NCBI GenBank assembly: GCA_030142905.1
Contig: JASJOG010000114.1
Coordinates: 558,001-622,000, forward strand
From: Heliopora coerulea
Lineage: Eukaryota > Cnidaria > Anthozoa > Scleralcyonacea > Helioporidae
Direction of reading: 5' to 3'
Length of the DNA: 64,000 nt
Shown here: in pieces, positions 40,562-49,444 of the stretch
Numbering within the stretch: the first letter of the stretch is position 1
How the letters are laid out: each line of letters opens with the position of its first letter
The notes under the pieces: model-generated
What the model was told of the DNA's origin: nothing
Seen by the model: the letters and a program-made list of their open reading frames with translations, nothing else
Database searches by the model: none
Program-made: the position numbers and the translations under genes

Positions 40562-40790
40562 ATGCCACTGGCCTTGAATATGACTTTAATTTCTTTAACA
40601 GCAGCTGGATGTATATTGACTTTGTCCATAACTGGATTGGGGGTGATAGTTAAAGGATTTGTAAATAAAAGTCATATTTCTGAAAAAGTTGAAAAATGTA
40701 AATTTGCATATCAGTCTTATGGAGAGGTGTGTTATATGATGAAAAAATATTATCAGACCAAAAAGTTATAGACAATATTGTTACAGATCT
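40562..40790 (+). pseudogene. E3 membrane protein, paralogue of 28545-29039
   Basis: ALNMTLISLTAAG, LSITGLGVIVKGFVNK and KCKFAYQSYGEVCYMMKKYY follow the same order as the E0 protein at 28545-29039. The end is broken after 40771, with remnants to about 40790. The N-terminal W/Y-rich helix is lost. E2 inserted about 170 bp downstream. Confidence 0.6.
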
Positions 40791-40961
40791 TTATCTACCG
40801 ATTAGAAAAAAAGGGAAAAAAAATATAGGACTCCATGCACATTGAGATTAGTACCCTTGCCTGCTTAGCCTTTGGCCCTCGTACCACACTACACATGGTG
40901 GGCGAGGGGATAAAGGCAAGACTGATGATGGTCAGAAAAAATATTTTGGAAGTACATACAA

Positions 40962-41378
40962 AGTAGTCTATATAGTGGGGATTCTAGCGCATTTTCAAAT
41001 TTGGTCAAAATTTTTCAAATTTGGTCAAAATTTTTCAAAGTATCGTGGGGGGTTTCCCTTTTTATTCTGATGACGGCACTTTCGGTTTCGCTTTACTTAA
41101 CTTCCGGCCGCTTTCATGAATTTAATTACGTTACCAAGAATTTCAAAACATTTTCAAATTTGGTCAAAATTTTTCAAAGTGTCGCGGGGGAATCACCGGA
41201 CTAACATTTTTCAAATTCCAAACATTCCATACATGCTCAATCTCCCTAACAACTAGCCTCACTCGATGTCAACAAAAAAACTATTTTCGGTTTGCTCCGT
41301 TGTTAGGGATATCTGGAATGTATGGAATGTGGGGAAAACCCCTCAACGACTGGTGGGGGGAATTACCTTTTTTTGACA
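40962..41378 (+). repeat. E2 left terminal inverted repeat (417 bp)
   Basis: Pairs with 58534-58946. Contains tandem TTTTCAAATTTGGTCAAAAT blocks, one CTTCCGGCCGCTTTCATGA block shared with E1, and the 107-bp stem-loop module. The terminal 8 bases AGTAGTCT equal those of E1, but the next 20 differ. Confidence 0.9.
41223..41329 (+). repeat. 107-bp stem-loop module, copy 5 (E2 left TIR)
   Basis: Same module as in E1, with TTAGGGATATCTGGAATGTA in the right arm, matching E1 copy 3. Confidence 0.85.
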
Positions 41379-41391
41379 GCACCGAAGGTGC
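41379..41391 (+). repeat. 13-bp hairpin at E2 TIR inner edge
   Basis: GCACC-GAA-GGTGC, followed by a second GCGAAGC (41394-41400). GAA loops closed by C-G pairs are known to be exceptionally stable in DNA. Confidence 0.8.
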
Positions 41392-41467
41392 GTGCGAAGC
41401 GGTTTTAAGGAAACTCTAATAACACTATAAATATACATTGATTCTAAGAATTTTGTTTTAAATAAAA

Positions 41468-41665
41468 ATGTATGATATAGTTTTAAGAAATACTAATAGA
41501 TATTTATTTACAATATGTAAAAAATGTTTGAAAATTCTAAATTTTTACCTAAGATTTAGTAAATTGTTTAGATTTTTTTGGAATAATGTTTTTAAACTTG
41601 ATATTTATATTTCAGAACCTAGAACATTTCGATGTAAAATTTGCGGAAAAATTAGTTATTATTAA
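41468..41665 (+). CDS. Small basic CxxC protein, E2-specific (65 aa)
   Basis: M-Y-D-I-V start, basic aromatic-rich body and a C-terminal CKICGKISYY with a second C-x2-C at ICKKC (residues about 17-20), giving a possible zinc ribbon of four cysteines. It ends 16 bp before the MGN gene on the same strand. No counterpart in E1, where the right end goes directly from the MGN gene to repeats. AAATAAAAATG precedes the start. Unknown function. Confidence 0.45.
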   Translation: MYDIVLRNTNRYLFTICKKCLKILNFYLRFSKLFRFFWNNVFKLDIYISEPRTFRCKICGKISYY

Positions 41666-41681
41666 AATTTAATATAAATAA

Positions 41682-42065
41682 ATGGGTAATTGTATTTCAA
41701 AAAGTAAAAATAATACACACACTTCACACGCTTTGCGTATTGAAAATTATGAAAATAAAAAATCAAATTCAAATATTGATATAAATCTTCATGGTTATCC
41801 TCCAATAAATTTTAGAAAAGTTAAAAAAAGTGGTTTTAGAATTGGTGCTCATGTTGATATTGGTTTTAAAGATTTTGAAGCTGGAGCAACTTTTGGAAGA
41901 AATTCTATTCAAGAAATTAATTTTTCAGAAAATAATAATCATTTAAAATTACTAAAATCTTTTGAAAATGAAAATGAAAATGACATAGAAAAAGATAAAA
42001 TAATTGCTTCATTAATTAATTTAAAAAATGATCAAAATGTTAAACCTAAAAATGAAGATAAATAA
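41682..42065 (+). CDS. MGN-start, putatively N-myristoylated protein p (127 aa)
   Basis: Begins M-G-N-C-I-S-K-S: Gly2, Cys4 and Ser6 fit an N-myristoylation plus palmitoylation signal. A Gly-rich, beta-like middle follows (GFRIGAHVDIGFKDFEAGAT, residues about 51-70), then an acidic NEN-repeat helical tail. The start is in AAATAAATGGG. The homologous gene in E1 (23779-24188) keeps the MGN start but is frameshifted. Likely associated with membrane; could be a virion protein comparable to myristoylated proteins of other large DNA viruses (analogy only). Confidence 0.65.
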   Translation: MGNCISKSKNNTHTSHALRIENYENKKSNSNIDINLHGYPPINFRKVKKSGFRIGAHVDIGFKDFEAGATFGRNSIQEINFSENNNHLKLLKSFENENENDIEKDKIIASLINLKNDQNVKPKNEDK

Positions 42066-42133
42066 ACTACTATAATTTTGTATAATTTTGTATAATTTTG
42101 TAATTTTATAATAAAATTATATTATAAAATTAT

Positions 42134-42676
42134 TTAATCACTTGTTGAAGTTTGATCATTTGTTTTTTTGGTTGGTTGTGTTTGTTTTTTAACAACATGT
42201 TTTCCAACAGTAATACCGCCAGATGATATTCCAAGATATGGTAGATATGGGGATAATTTTTCAACCACAGATTTTACATCTCTTTTTAATAATTTATCTT
42301 TAACCAGTTCTTTTTCCAATTCTTCACTACTTTCAATTGCTTCTAAACCACCTAATAAATCTGCAAATTTACTAATTAGTAAATCTGTTAAAAATACATT
42401 TGCTTTTTCTGCTTGTTTAATTTCATATTCAGAATAAATTTTTAGTATAACTTTATCACTTGCTTTTTTCAAATTTTGAACCGATTGACTAATTTCCCCA
42501 TCTTCAGATAATCTTATCAATTCTTCGCGTTTTTTCATCACGTCGTGTTTCACGTCTTTTTTATCAGAGCTTGCTCTGCTTTCATCTTGCGTTTATTTCT
42601 CTTGAGTACCCGCAGATGCATTTGATTCCATTTGCGGTATTTTTACATAATCACTTGTTTCACTATTTTCACTCAT
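42134..42676 (-). pseudogene. Helical protein o, one in-frame TAA (E2)
   Basis: ATG 42676 inside the ATPase stop region (8-bp overlap as in E1). The frame meets TAA at about 42594 in the variable N-terminus, then is open from 42553 to 42134 with the conserved EELIRLSEDGEISQSVQNL, KANVFLTDLL and SPYLPYLGISSGGITVGKH blocks. Hairpin CAGAGCTTGCTCTG (42565-42578) lies next to the stop. An internal ATG could still give a shorter product. Confidence 0.7.
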
Positions 42677-43280
42677 TTATTTTATAACCAAATGGAAAAA
42701 TTAAATTTATTTCTAAACATGAATATTTTTTTGTTTTCAAAGTTTCTAAAATTTTTTCCAATTCATTGCGGTCATCCACTCCTAAATATTCTTGAATTAT
42801 TGTTGACATATCTTTTTTATTAGGGTTATAAAATGTGACTAATTTTGAAATATTTTCTCTAAATGGTTTTGCAATAGATGTCAATTGTTGTGTAATTACA
42901 ACAATGGAAAGATTATAATGTCTAGCGCTAAATCCTAATTTAACCAATTCACTTGTTCTATTTTTTACATTTTTTCCACTTGCGCAGTCATCCAATATGA
43001 TTAAACTTTTACTTCCTTTTGAAAAGTTAACTATAAATTTTAACCAATCTTCAACATTATCTTGGTCACAAGGAATAGCAATAAAGTCTTCATCTTTATC
43101 ATATTTCCAATTTTCATAAGTTTTATTCCATTCAAATGTAGGACAAATTAAAAAAATATAATCAAAATAATTTTTATATTCATTTTCTATAAAATCTAAT
43201 AGATATTTTGTTTTTCCACAAGCAGTCATTCCAACAATTATCATATTAAATGGTTTAATTTCATACTTTGTTTCATTCAT
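42669..43280 (-). CDS. atp: FtsK/HerA-type genome-packaging ATPase (203 aa), intact
   Basis: Walker A GMTACGKT at residues 17-24, Walker B SLIILDDCA at about 92-100, and the conserved SARHYNLSIVVITQQL and KPFRENISKLVTFYNP blocks. About 94% similar to E1. Four codons longer after DFIEN than E1, but without E1's hairpin insertion at the N-terminus. Packages element DNA into capsids in the accepted model. Positioned between major capsid and helical protein genes. Confidence 0.92.
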   Translation of the reverse strand: MNETKYEIKPFNMIIVGMTACGKTKYLLDFIENEYKNYFDYIFLICPTFEWNKTYENWKYDKDEDFIAIPCDQDNVEDWLKFIVNFSKGSKSLIILDDCASGKNVKNRTSELVKLGFSARHYNLSIVVITQQLTSIAKPFRENISKLVTFYNPNKKDMSTIIQEYLGVDDRNELEKILETLKTKKYSCLEINLIFPFGYKINE

Positions 43281-43307
43281 TTTTTATTTTTGTTGTTTAT
43301 CTTGTTT

Positions 43308-44546
43308 TTAAAATTGGATTGAAGATAAATCTTTATTTACAATGTTTAATAATCCATCACTTATAACAAATATATAACACATTACATTTGCAGAAATAGC
43401 AGTTTTTTTAATTTCTAGCAATAATCCAGACTGTGTGTTTACTAATTTTTTACCAGTTCCATAAACAAAGTTGTCATCTAATGTTCTTAAATCTATACAT
43501 AATGCAAATGAATCTTTGTAGAATTTTTCAATACTCATAACTGAATCACAGTCAGAATATCCACAGTGAAATATTCGAAATGCCTCTTCAAAAAATCTTC
43601 TTTTTGGCATACCTTGAGAATATATACTATTTGGCACTCCTTCAACACTAATTTTGACGTCTGTTATATTTGAATAAACAAATTGTTCACTATCTGTGAT
43701 AGTTTTATTTCTAAATAACAACACAACTGCTTTCATACTTTTCCGTGGGATATTTATGGTTTCATTATGTAAAGTTGCGTCTTTATCCCATTCTACTGTT
43801 TTCATCAAAGTTACATAATTATATGACAATGATCTTCCTGAGGCGTAATTTGCCAAAACATCAATTGCTAAATCTTGATTTTCAATAGTTTCATATTCTA
43901 GTTCTAAATTTTCCAAACTATATCCCGCAACACTTTGACCACTTTGTGCTACCATAATTTCACTAGCTTTTGGAAAAGTTAAAATATATTGAAAATTGTT
44001 AATCATTCCATAAGGAGCATATAACCCATGATCTGAAAGTATTTTTTCTAATTTTAAACACTGTTTTGTTCCATATATATCATACATTAATTTATCACTA
44101 ACTTTTTGTACATTTCCACTTGTTGTTCCACTATCATCTTTTGAAATTAATTTTCTGAGGTTTTCTCGGGTGATGCCGTATTCAACCATATCTGCTCTTT
44201 CAAATTCAGGCTTCCAAAGATCTTTGTAAATTTCTAGTAAAGATTCTCCACTATTATCGTAAACAAATTCTCCAGCAAATTTAACAACCAATCTTTTCTT
44301 TAACAATTTTGATAAATTATTTAAAAACCACGATTTAGTATTTGCATTTTTAAAATTAAATAACAATTTTAATGAATCAGGAACAAGACACAAATTAGGA
44401 TTTAATTTTGGAATATCTATATAAAGGTCTTCTTCAGGATTTGCTGAATTTGGATTCAAAGTTACAACATGTCTTGTTCTGTTTCCTTTAATTTCACTCA
44501 TTTTTGATCTTTTATATCCTGGATATAATTCGTTTACTCTATTCAT
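43308..44546 (-). CDS. mcp: Major capsid protein (412 aa), intact
   Basis: Uninterrupted homologue of the E1 gene, starting MNRVNELYPGYKRSKMSEI and ending NKDLSSIQF. The all-beta pattern, length and position beside the ATPase support the double-jelly-roll capsid assignment; no structural motif alone proves it. Conserved residues include the GNRTRHVVTLNPN block (25-37) and the VPNSIYSQGMPKRRFFEEA block. Preceded by AAAAAATG rather than TAAATG. Its integrity contrasts with the stop in E1, so E2 may be younger or less decayed in this arm. Confidence 0.82.
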   Translation of the reverse strand: MNRVNELYPGYKRSKMSEIKGNRTRHVVTLNPNSANPEEDLYIDIPKLNPNLCLVPDSLKLLFNFKNANTKSWFLNNLSKLLKKRLVVKFAGEFVYDNSGESLLEIYKDLWKPEFERADMVEYGITRENLRKLISKDDSGTTSGNVQKVSDKLMYDIYGTKQCLKLEKILSDHGLYAPYGMINNFQYILTFPKASEIMVAQSGQSVAGYSLENLELEYETIENQDLAIDVLANYASGRSLSYNYVTLMKTVEWDKDATLHNETINIPRKSMKAVVLLFRNKTITDSEQFVYSNITDVKISVEGVPNSIYSQGMPKRRFFEEAFRIFHCGYSDCDSVMSIEKFYKDSFALCIDLRTLDDNFVYGTGKKLVNTQSGLLLEIKKTAISANVMCYIFVISDGLLNIVNKDLSSIQF

Positions 44547-44602
44547 TTTTTATTATATATAAAAAAAAATTTTTTAGTTTACCAACTTATGGTTGTTTAT
44601 CA

Positions 44603-44616
44603 GAAGCGCTCGCTTC
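44603..44616 (+). repeat. 14-bp hairpin upstream of major capsid gene
   Basis: GAAGCG-CT-CGCTTC, 57 bp upstream of the MCP ATG; noncoding. E1 has no hairpin at the matching place. Confidence 0.75.
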
Positions 44617-44711
44617 ACTCACTATTCTGTTTTTTTATTGTCCTTTCGGTATTCTTTGTCCTTTCAGTATTCATTGTATAAAAAGTAAGTAATTGCAATA
44701 ACTAATATCCA

Positions 44712-46004
44712 TTAATTTTTAGCTAGAAAAGCAATACCTTTTGCACCCCATGATAATATTTGAGAAATTAAATTTAAAACTGCTGAAATGATTGCACCAA
44801 AATTTTTACCTATATTTGCAATTGCTTTTCCCAATTTTCCAACTGCATTTGCACCTTGTTTCAATACACTTCTTGCCCTTATAACTATTGCTGTAATTAT
44901 GCCTGCTACAGAAATAGCAACTGCTGATAAACCTAATAAATTTTCTTTTGCCCATTTTTTAAATCTTTCTAATCTTCCAAGGTCAGATTCTTCAGCATTT
45001 TCATTTAAAATCTGTATTCCTTCTTCACTAATTGGTCTTTCATTATTTTCAAGTCTCATTTTATCTGCTTGAAGTTTTGCAATTTCTGAAAAACTTTTAT
45101 ATATACTTTTTTGGGGTTCAGCTGTTTCTAAATCAGATTGATTTTTCCAATGTTGATGCTCTCTATCAAATCCATCAATTTTTCCACGTATAACTTCTTT
45201 TTTTTCATTTTCTGATAAATCGGCGAAGCCGTCACCAAGCGTGGAGTCAATACCCTCCAAATATACCAAACCTCTAAATTCTCTTAATTCATTTCTTTCA
45301 AATAATGTTCGTCTTGGGTCCTGATTATTATCAATGAATTTTTTTAAGTTATTTTCACCAATTATATTATCAATTTTAGTTTGAATTTCTAAAATGGAAT
45401 CATCAGTGATAGAATTAATAAATTCATCGCGAAGCGGGCCACCAAGGTCACCACGCTCCGCGACGGCTACGCCGATTTGTTCTTCTATTGCTGCTCTTGG
45501 AGTTTTTTCATATTCTTGTTTTGCTTTATTCATATAATCATTAAATTCATCAACATATTTCTTATTTTTTCTGGTAAATAACTCTGGTTCATTTTTTGAA
45601 TTGACATTACCAATTTTTTGACCTTTGAAAATAATTGAAACATTTCCTTTTTGGTCTCTTACAAATGAAGTTTTATCCAACAATATACTATTATTTGGTC
45701 CATTTTTCTTTTCAAGTTGAATTTTAAATATTTTTTTAAAACTAGATTTTTTATCAGTAGTTATTATTGATTTTACATTTCTCATTCTTCTAAATATATT
45801 TACAGGTGTTTCTCTTGAAAGGTTAACCCTTGTTGTTCTTGGATTTTCTGTGTTTATTATATTTATACTTCTATTATTATCATCTCTCCCAAAACTTGTT
45901 TCGTCCTCACGATCTTCGTCCTCACGGTCCTCATGGTCTTCCTCTTCTTCTTCTTCTATGTTTCTATTTTTCAATTCTATATCATCAAAACCGTTATTAT
46001 CCAT
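44712..46004 (-). CDS. Hydrophobic virion-type protein l (430 aa), C-terminus cut by a stop
   Basis: Homologue of E1 19927-21246. A TAA replaces TTA just before the last hydrophobic segment, removing about 11 residues. A 21-bp in-frame insertion around 45221-45241 carries the hairpin CGGCGAAGCCG (absent from E1). A hairpin-rich patch at 45425-45475 (CGCGAAGCG..., CGCGACGGCTACGCCG) corresponds to a diverged patch in E1. The N-terminal acidic DED-rich repeat is shorter than in E1. The amphipathic RLERFKKWAKENLLGLSAVA segment is unchanged. Confidence 0.75.
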   Translation of the reverse strand: MDNNGFDDIELKNRNIEEEEEEDHEDREDEDREDETSFGRDDNNRSINIINTENPRTTRVNLSRETPVNIFRRMRNVKSIITTDKKSSFKKIFKIQLEKKNGPNNSILLDKTSFVRDQKGNVSIIFKGQKIGNVNSKNEPELFTRKNKKYVDEFNDYMNKAKQEYEKTPRAAIEEQIGVAVAERGDLGGPLRDEFINSITDDSILEIQTKIDNIIGENNLKKFIDNNQDPRRTLFERNELREFRGLVYLEGIDSTLGDGFADLSENEKKEVIRGKIDGFDREHQHWKNQSDLETAEPQKSIYKSFSEIAKLQADKMRLENNERPISEEGIQILNENAEESDLGRLERFKKWAKENLLGLSAVAISVAGIITAIVIRARSVLKQGANAVGKLGKAIANIGKNFGAIISAVLNLISQILSWGAKGIAFLAKN

Positions 46005-46018
46005 TTATTTTATACATT

Positions 46019-47190
46019 TTATACATTTTTAATATTTTCTTCTGGTATCCAAGAGTTATGTTTATTATCATAACCTAACCACTTTACCAACACCATATTT
46101 TTTCCTTTAACTTTTTTTCTTTTTAATATTTTCTCTATTTTATATATATCATCCTTTTTATCCACAGCAGATAGTTCCTGTTCATAAAATTTCCCAATGA
46201 TTGGTTCTCCTTCTAAATCTTCCACTTCATACATGTTTGGATCACCTCTGAATACTTTTACAATTTTAAAAATTTCTTCTGTAAAATTAGCTTCATAACC
46301 TTTAGTAAAGATATTCTTATATTTAGAAATTCTAACAGTATCACCAATTCTGAATTTAGGTAAAGGTAAATCTCCTAATGGGTAACCATATAGTGTAGTC
46401 CACACTTGATCTTTGTTAGACTTGTTCACATCAGCAGGTTTCATTAATATACTACTGTGTTTAGTATTATTATAATATCTACAAGGTTACTCAAAACGGA
46501 GCTTTGCTGAAGCTTTGCTTCTGAGACCTTCGGTCGATCGCCGCTGACGCGGTCAATCCAATTATAAGTTCCTTTACTGTAAAAATATTTCCACATGGAT
46601 GTTTTTAGAGTTCTGTTAAATCTTTCAACTATAGCTGCTTTTCTATCTGAGTTTGTAGAAAAATATTCAACATTATGTTTTTTCAATAGTTCTTTTACAC
46701 CTACATTGTAAAATTCTTTTCCTTCATCAAATTGAGCGACTTTTGGGTATTTACCAAATCTTTCTTTAAATTGTTTTAATAATTCATCCACAGCTTTTGT
46801 CATGTTTTTAGTATCTTTTCTGTAAACAGGAATAGCGAATGCATATCTACTTAAAATTTCAACAGCTGTCAATATCCAATAATATCCTTTGTTCTGTTTG
46901 CTGTATTTTCCCATATCAACCAAATCCATTTGTATTTGATCAGCTAAATATTTAACAAATGTTTTTTTGAATTTATGTCTTCTAGCAATTGGTTTATATC
47001 TTGTAAAAGTATCTTGTGTTTTTAACCAGTCTTGCACAATTTTTCTACTAACGTTTAATCCCTTTTCTTTTGCTTTTTGATAAAGTCTTTCAGCAGATTG
47101 ATAACCTGTTTCTGGGTTGTAATAAATATCTCTTAACTCTTGCTCAATAACAAATTCTTTGTCACTAAGATTCGATGTGTCTTGGTTCAT
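46019..47190 (-). pseudogene. int: Polinton integrase with chromodomain, frameshifted (E2)
   Basis: Same domains as in E1. D-D-E residues are present (IQMDLVD, AQFDEGKEF, AIVERFNRT) in the 46444-47190 part. The SH3-like and chromodomain part is in another frame (46019-46444). Between them lies a 58-nt insertion (46497-46554, replacing 4 nt of E1, net +54) composed of three consecutive hairpins, and nearby a 1-bp loss that causes the frame change. Unlike E1, the TGG at the E1 TGA site is intact. Confidence 0.92.
46497..46554 (+). repeat. Triple-hairpin insertion in E2 integrase
   Basis: Contains GAAGC-TTT-GCTTC (46509-46521), GACC-TTC-GGTC (46525-46535) and CCGC-TGAC-GCGG (46541-46552) in series. 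E1 has only TGTT here. Net size +54 bp, a multiple of three. Confidence 0.8.
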
Positions 47191-47208
47191 TTATTTTTAT
47201 TAAAATAA
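47191..47208. promoter_or_regulatory. 18-bp divergent, near-palindromic start region between genes k and j (E2)
   Basis: CATTTATTTTTATTAAAATA and the following AATG span both start codons. The 24 bases including both ATGs are almost their own reverse complement. Only 18 bp separate the two coding sequences. Each gene has TAAATG at its start. Confidence 0.55.
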
Positions 47209-48729
47209 ATGATGAATAAAGATAAATCTGTAGAAAAAGCTGAGAAAAAATATTATGGGAAAAATTATGATTTTGTGGTTAATGAAAGAAAAATTTTGGA
47301 TAAAAAGTTTAAACAATATTTTTTGAAAAAATATCCATATGCAGACATGCGAAGGTTTACCTTCGAGCATGATATTAATAAAGACGGAAGTTGGGAAAAA
47401 ACAATAACATATTTCAAAAACAATGAATATATTTCAACAGATATAAATTCAGACACTTTAAAAAATGATCCAAATATGACAAAGTATCTTTATATTAACA
47501 AACCAAAACCAAATTTTCCAAAAATTTGGAAACTTGGGGGAAGTATACAAGAATTACCAAGAGGAAAAAGACATGTTGGTTATACTGGAAAATCATATTA
47601 TTGGGATGAATTTCCTACACAATATGTTTTAAGTTATCCTATTAACCAGTTTAGGATTTATGTAAACAATACAGATTATTTTCAAAGCAATTTACCTGGA
47701 TTAAATATAACTACAGATGATAATGCAAAATGGTCACTTAATGAGCCATATTTTCAAAGTATTATAGGAACATGGATTGCAACTTATGGATGCGGAATTT
47801 CAATACAACATTTATTATTTTCAGCTGATGTTCCAAAACAAATTACATCATTTATGAGATTTCATCTATATTTTACAGTTAGAAGAATTATGTGGCAATT
47901 GAGAAATGGTGATGATAAAACATTTTATAAATTTAATGCTGGTTTTTTAAAAGATCACTATCCAAAATGGACATGGCAAGAAATTTCAGGAAAAAAAAGA
48001 CACATTGGAGATTCTCATGAAATTGATATGACTACATCATGGAGAGGATATCAACACGGCCCTGGTCAAATTAGAGACACACAAAATGATTATAAAAAAT
48101 TTATTCCAAAATTGTCAAATGGATTAATCAAAAAGGGAACAGAATTATTAAATCACAGCATTGAAGCATATCTTTATGCAATCCTTGGAGCACAAGCTAG
48201 AACTAGACAAAGTATTGTTTCAAATAGAGCTTCAGCATTGGAAACACAAAAAGTTTTTAGACAAATTTTTGAAGATTCTATAATAAATTATGATACATCA
48301 ACATGGATTAATAATATGAATAAAGCAATTTCATCAACTAATGTAGTTTTAAATACTGCTATAAGTCCAACTTTATGGTTAATTCCATCATCTTTAATTA
48401 TTTTAAAAGAACCAATTGATGGTTATAATAATAAACTAAAAGTTTCATCAGAAAATATGATTTTTGGAATTAACAAAAATTTAAATTATTATGGAGTATC
48501 CAACACAAAAGATTTTAAACAACACAACATTGAATTAAAAAAACTTGAAAATTTAGATCAATCACAAAAACCTTTAGATAAATCACAAAAACCTTTAAAA
48601 AATAATAAATTACAAAAACCATTAAATAACTTTTCAACATCATCAAAAAATACTATGAAAAGCAAATCTTTTATTATTTTATCTTTATCGATTGTTGGCG
48701 GAATTTTAATATCAAAATATATATTATAA
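47209..48729 (+). CDS. Conserved Polinton protein j (506 aa), intact
   Basis: The full-length representative. N-terminal charged region with KKYYGKNYDF; FPKIWKLGGSIQELPRGKRH; YVLSYPINQFRIYVNNTDYF; TWIATYGCGISIQHLLFSAD (about 187-206). Then a FHLYFTVRRIMWQ helix, IEAYLYAILGAQARTRQSIV, QKPLDKSQKPL repeats and a C-terminal transmembrane anchor. No known domain identified by eye. It lacks the 24-bp hairpin insertion of E1. The position beside minor capsid and fibre genes suggests a virion protein. Confidence 0.8.
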   Translation: MMNKDKSVEKAEKKYYGKNYDFVVNERKILDKKFKQYFLKKYPYADMRRFTFEHDINKDGSWEKTITYFKNNEYISTDINSDTLKNDPNMTKYLYINKPKPNFPKIWKLGGSIQELPRGKRHVGYTGKSYYWDEFPTQYVLSYPINQFRIYVNNTDYFQSNLPGLNITTDDNAKWSLNEPYFQSIIGTWIATYGCGISIQHLLFSADVPKQITSFMRFHLYFTVRRIMWQLRNGDDKTFYKFNAGFLKDHYPKWTWQEISGKKRHIGDSHEIDMTTSWRGYQHGPGQIRDTQNDYKKFIPKLSNGLIKKGTELLNHSIEAYLYAILGAQARTRQSIVSNRASALETQKVFRQIFEDSIINYDTSTWINNMNKAISSTNVVLNTAISPTLWLIPSSLIILKEPIDGYNNKLKVSSENMIFGINKNLNYYGVSNTKDFKQHNIELKKLENLDQSQKPLDKSQKPLKNNKLQKPLNNFSTSSKNTMKSKSFIILSLSIVGGILISKYIL

Positions 48730-48746
48730 AATATATTATAAAATAA

Positions 48747-49444
48747 ATGACAATATCTTTAAAAATCTTCATAACAAAAGATGAAAACTCTAATAAAGTA
48801 ATTTCATTAGATGAACCAATTATATTAAACAATTGCCATAAAATGTTTGTAAAGTCAGTAAAAGTATTTTTTGGAATTACGATAATTTGGATAAAAATAT
48901 TCATCATTATACTTATGATACACAGGGTGCTAATAGAAAAATTGACTTCAAAGATGGATATTATACCTTTAATATTTTAAAAACTGAATTAGAAAATGTA
49001 GGCGCAATTGAACTGGAACAAGTTGATTTTTCTGGAAAATGCACAATAAAATCGGATAAAACATTAAATTTACAAACACTTGGTCCAATCATAGGATTTC
49101 CAGAAAATAAAGTAATACAAGCAAATACATTAACAGAGAGTGACAGCAAGGTAAATATTAATAACAACTTGGAATATGTAAACATAAGCTGTAATATGAT
49201 TGATAAAAGTAAAAATTTTGTAGATGGTAAAAGAAGTGACATTCTTATTCAAATTCCAATAACAACAGAACAAACACTAAAAGGAAGTGTCTCAAAAATT
49301 TATCCACCTGAAGAAACAGGACCGGGAGGAGGAATAAAATTATCAAATGGAATTTATAATGAATTAATATTCAAAGTGGAAGGAAACCATGGTAGTGGTT
49401 CATCATCTATTGGAAATGTTTTATTGGAAATTATTATTAAATAA
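48747..49444 (+). pseudogene. Putative minor capsid (penton-like) protein i, 1-bp frameshift (E2)
   Basis: Opens MTISLKIFITKDENSNKVIS as in E1. A single-base change in an A-rich run near 48868 shifts the frame; the remaining 180 codons (48887-49444) are open and collinear with E1, including FSGKCTIKSDKTLN, LEYVNISCNMID and PITTEQTLKGSV. The stop abuts the ATG of the fibre gene. Confidence 0.65.

Noticed and set aside
40471..40653. Proline-rich ORFs on both strands near 40.5 kb
   Set aside because: They arise from a C-rich repeat fragment; no conserved blocks.
45850..46032. Ser/Arg-rich plus-strand ORF
   Set aside because: Antisense of the acidic repeat at the N-terminus of protein l.
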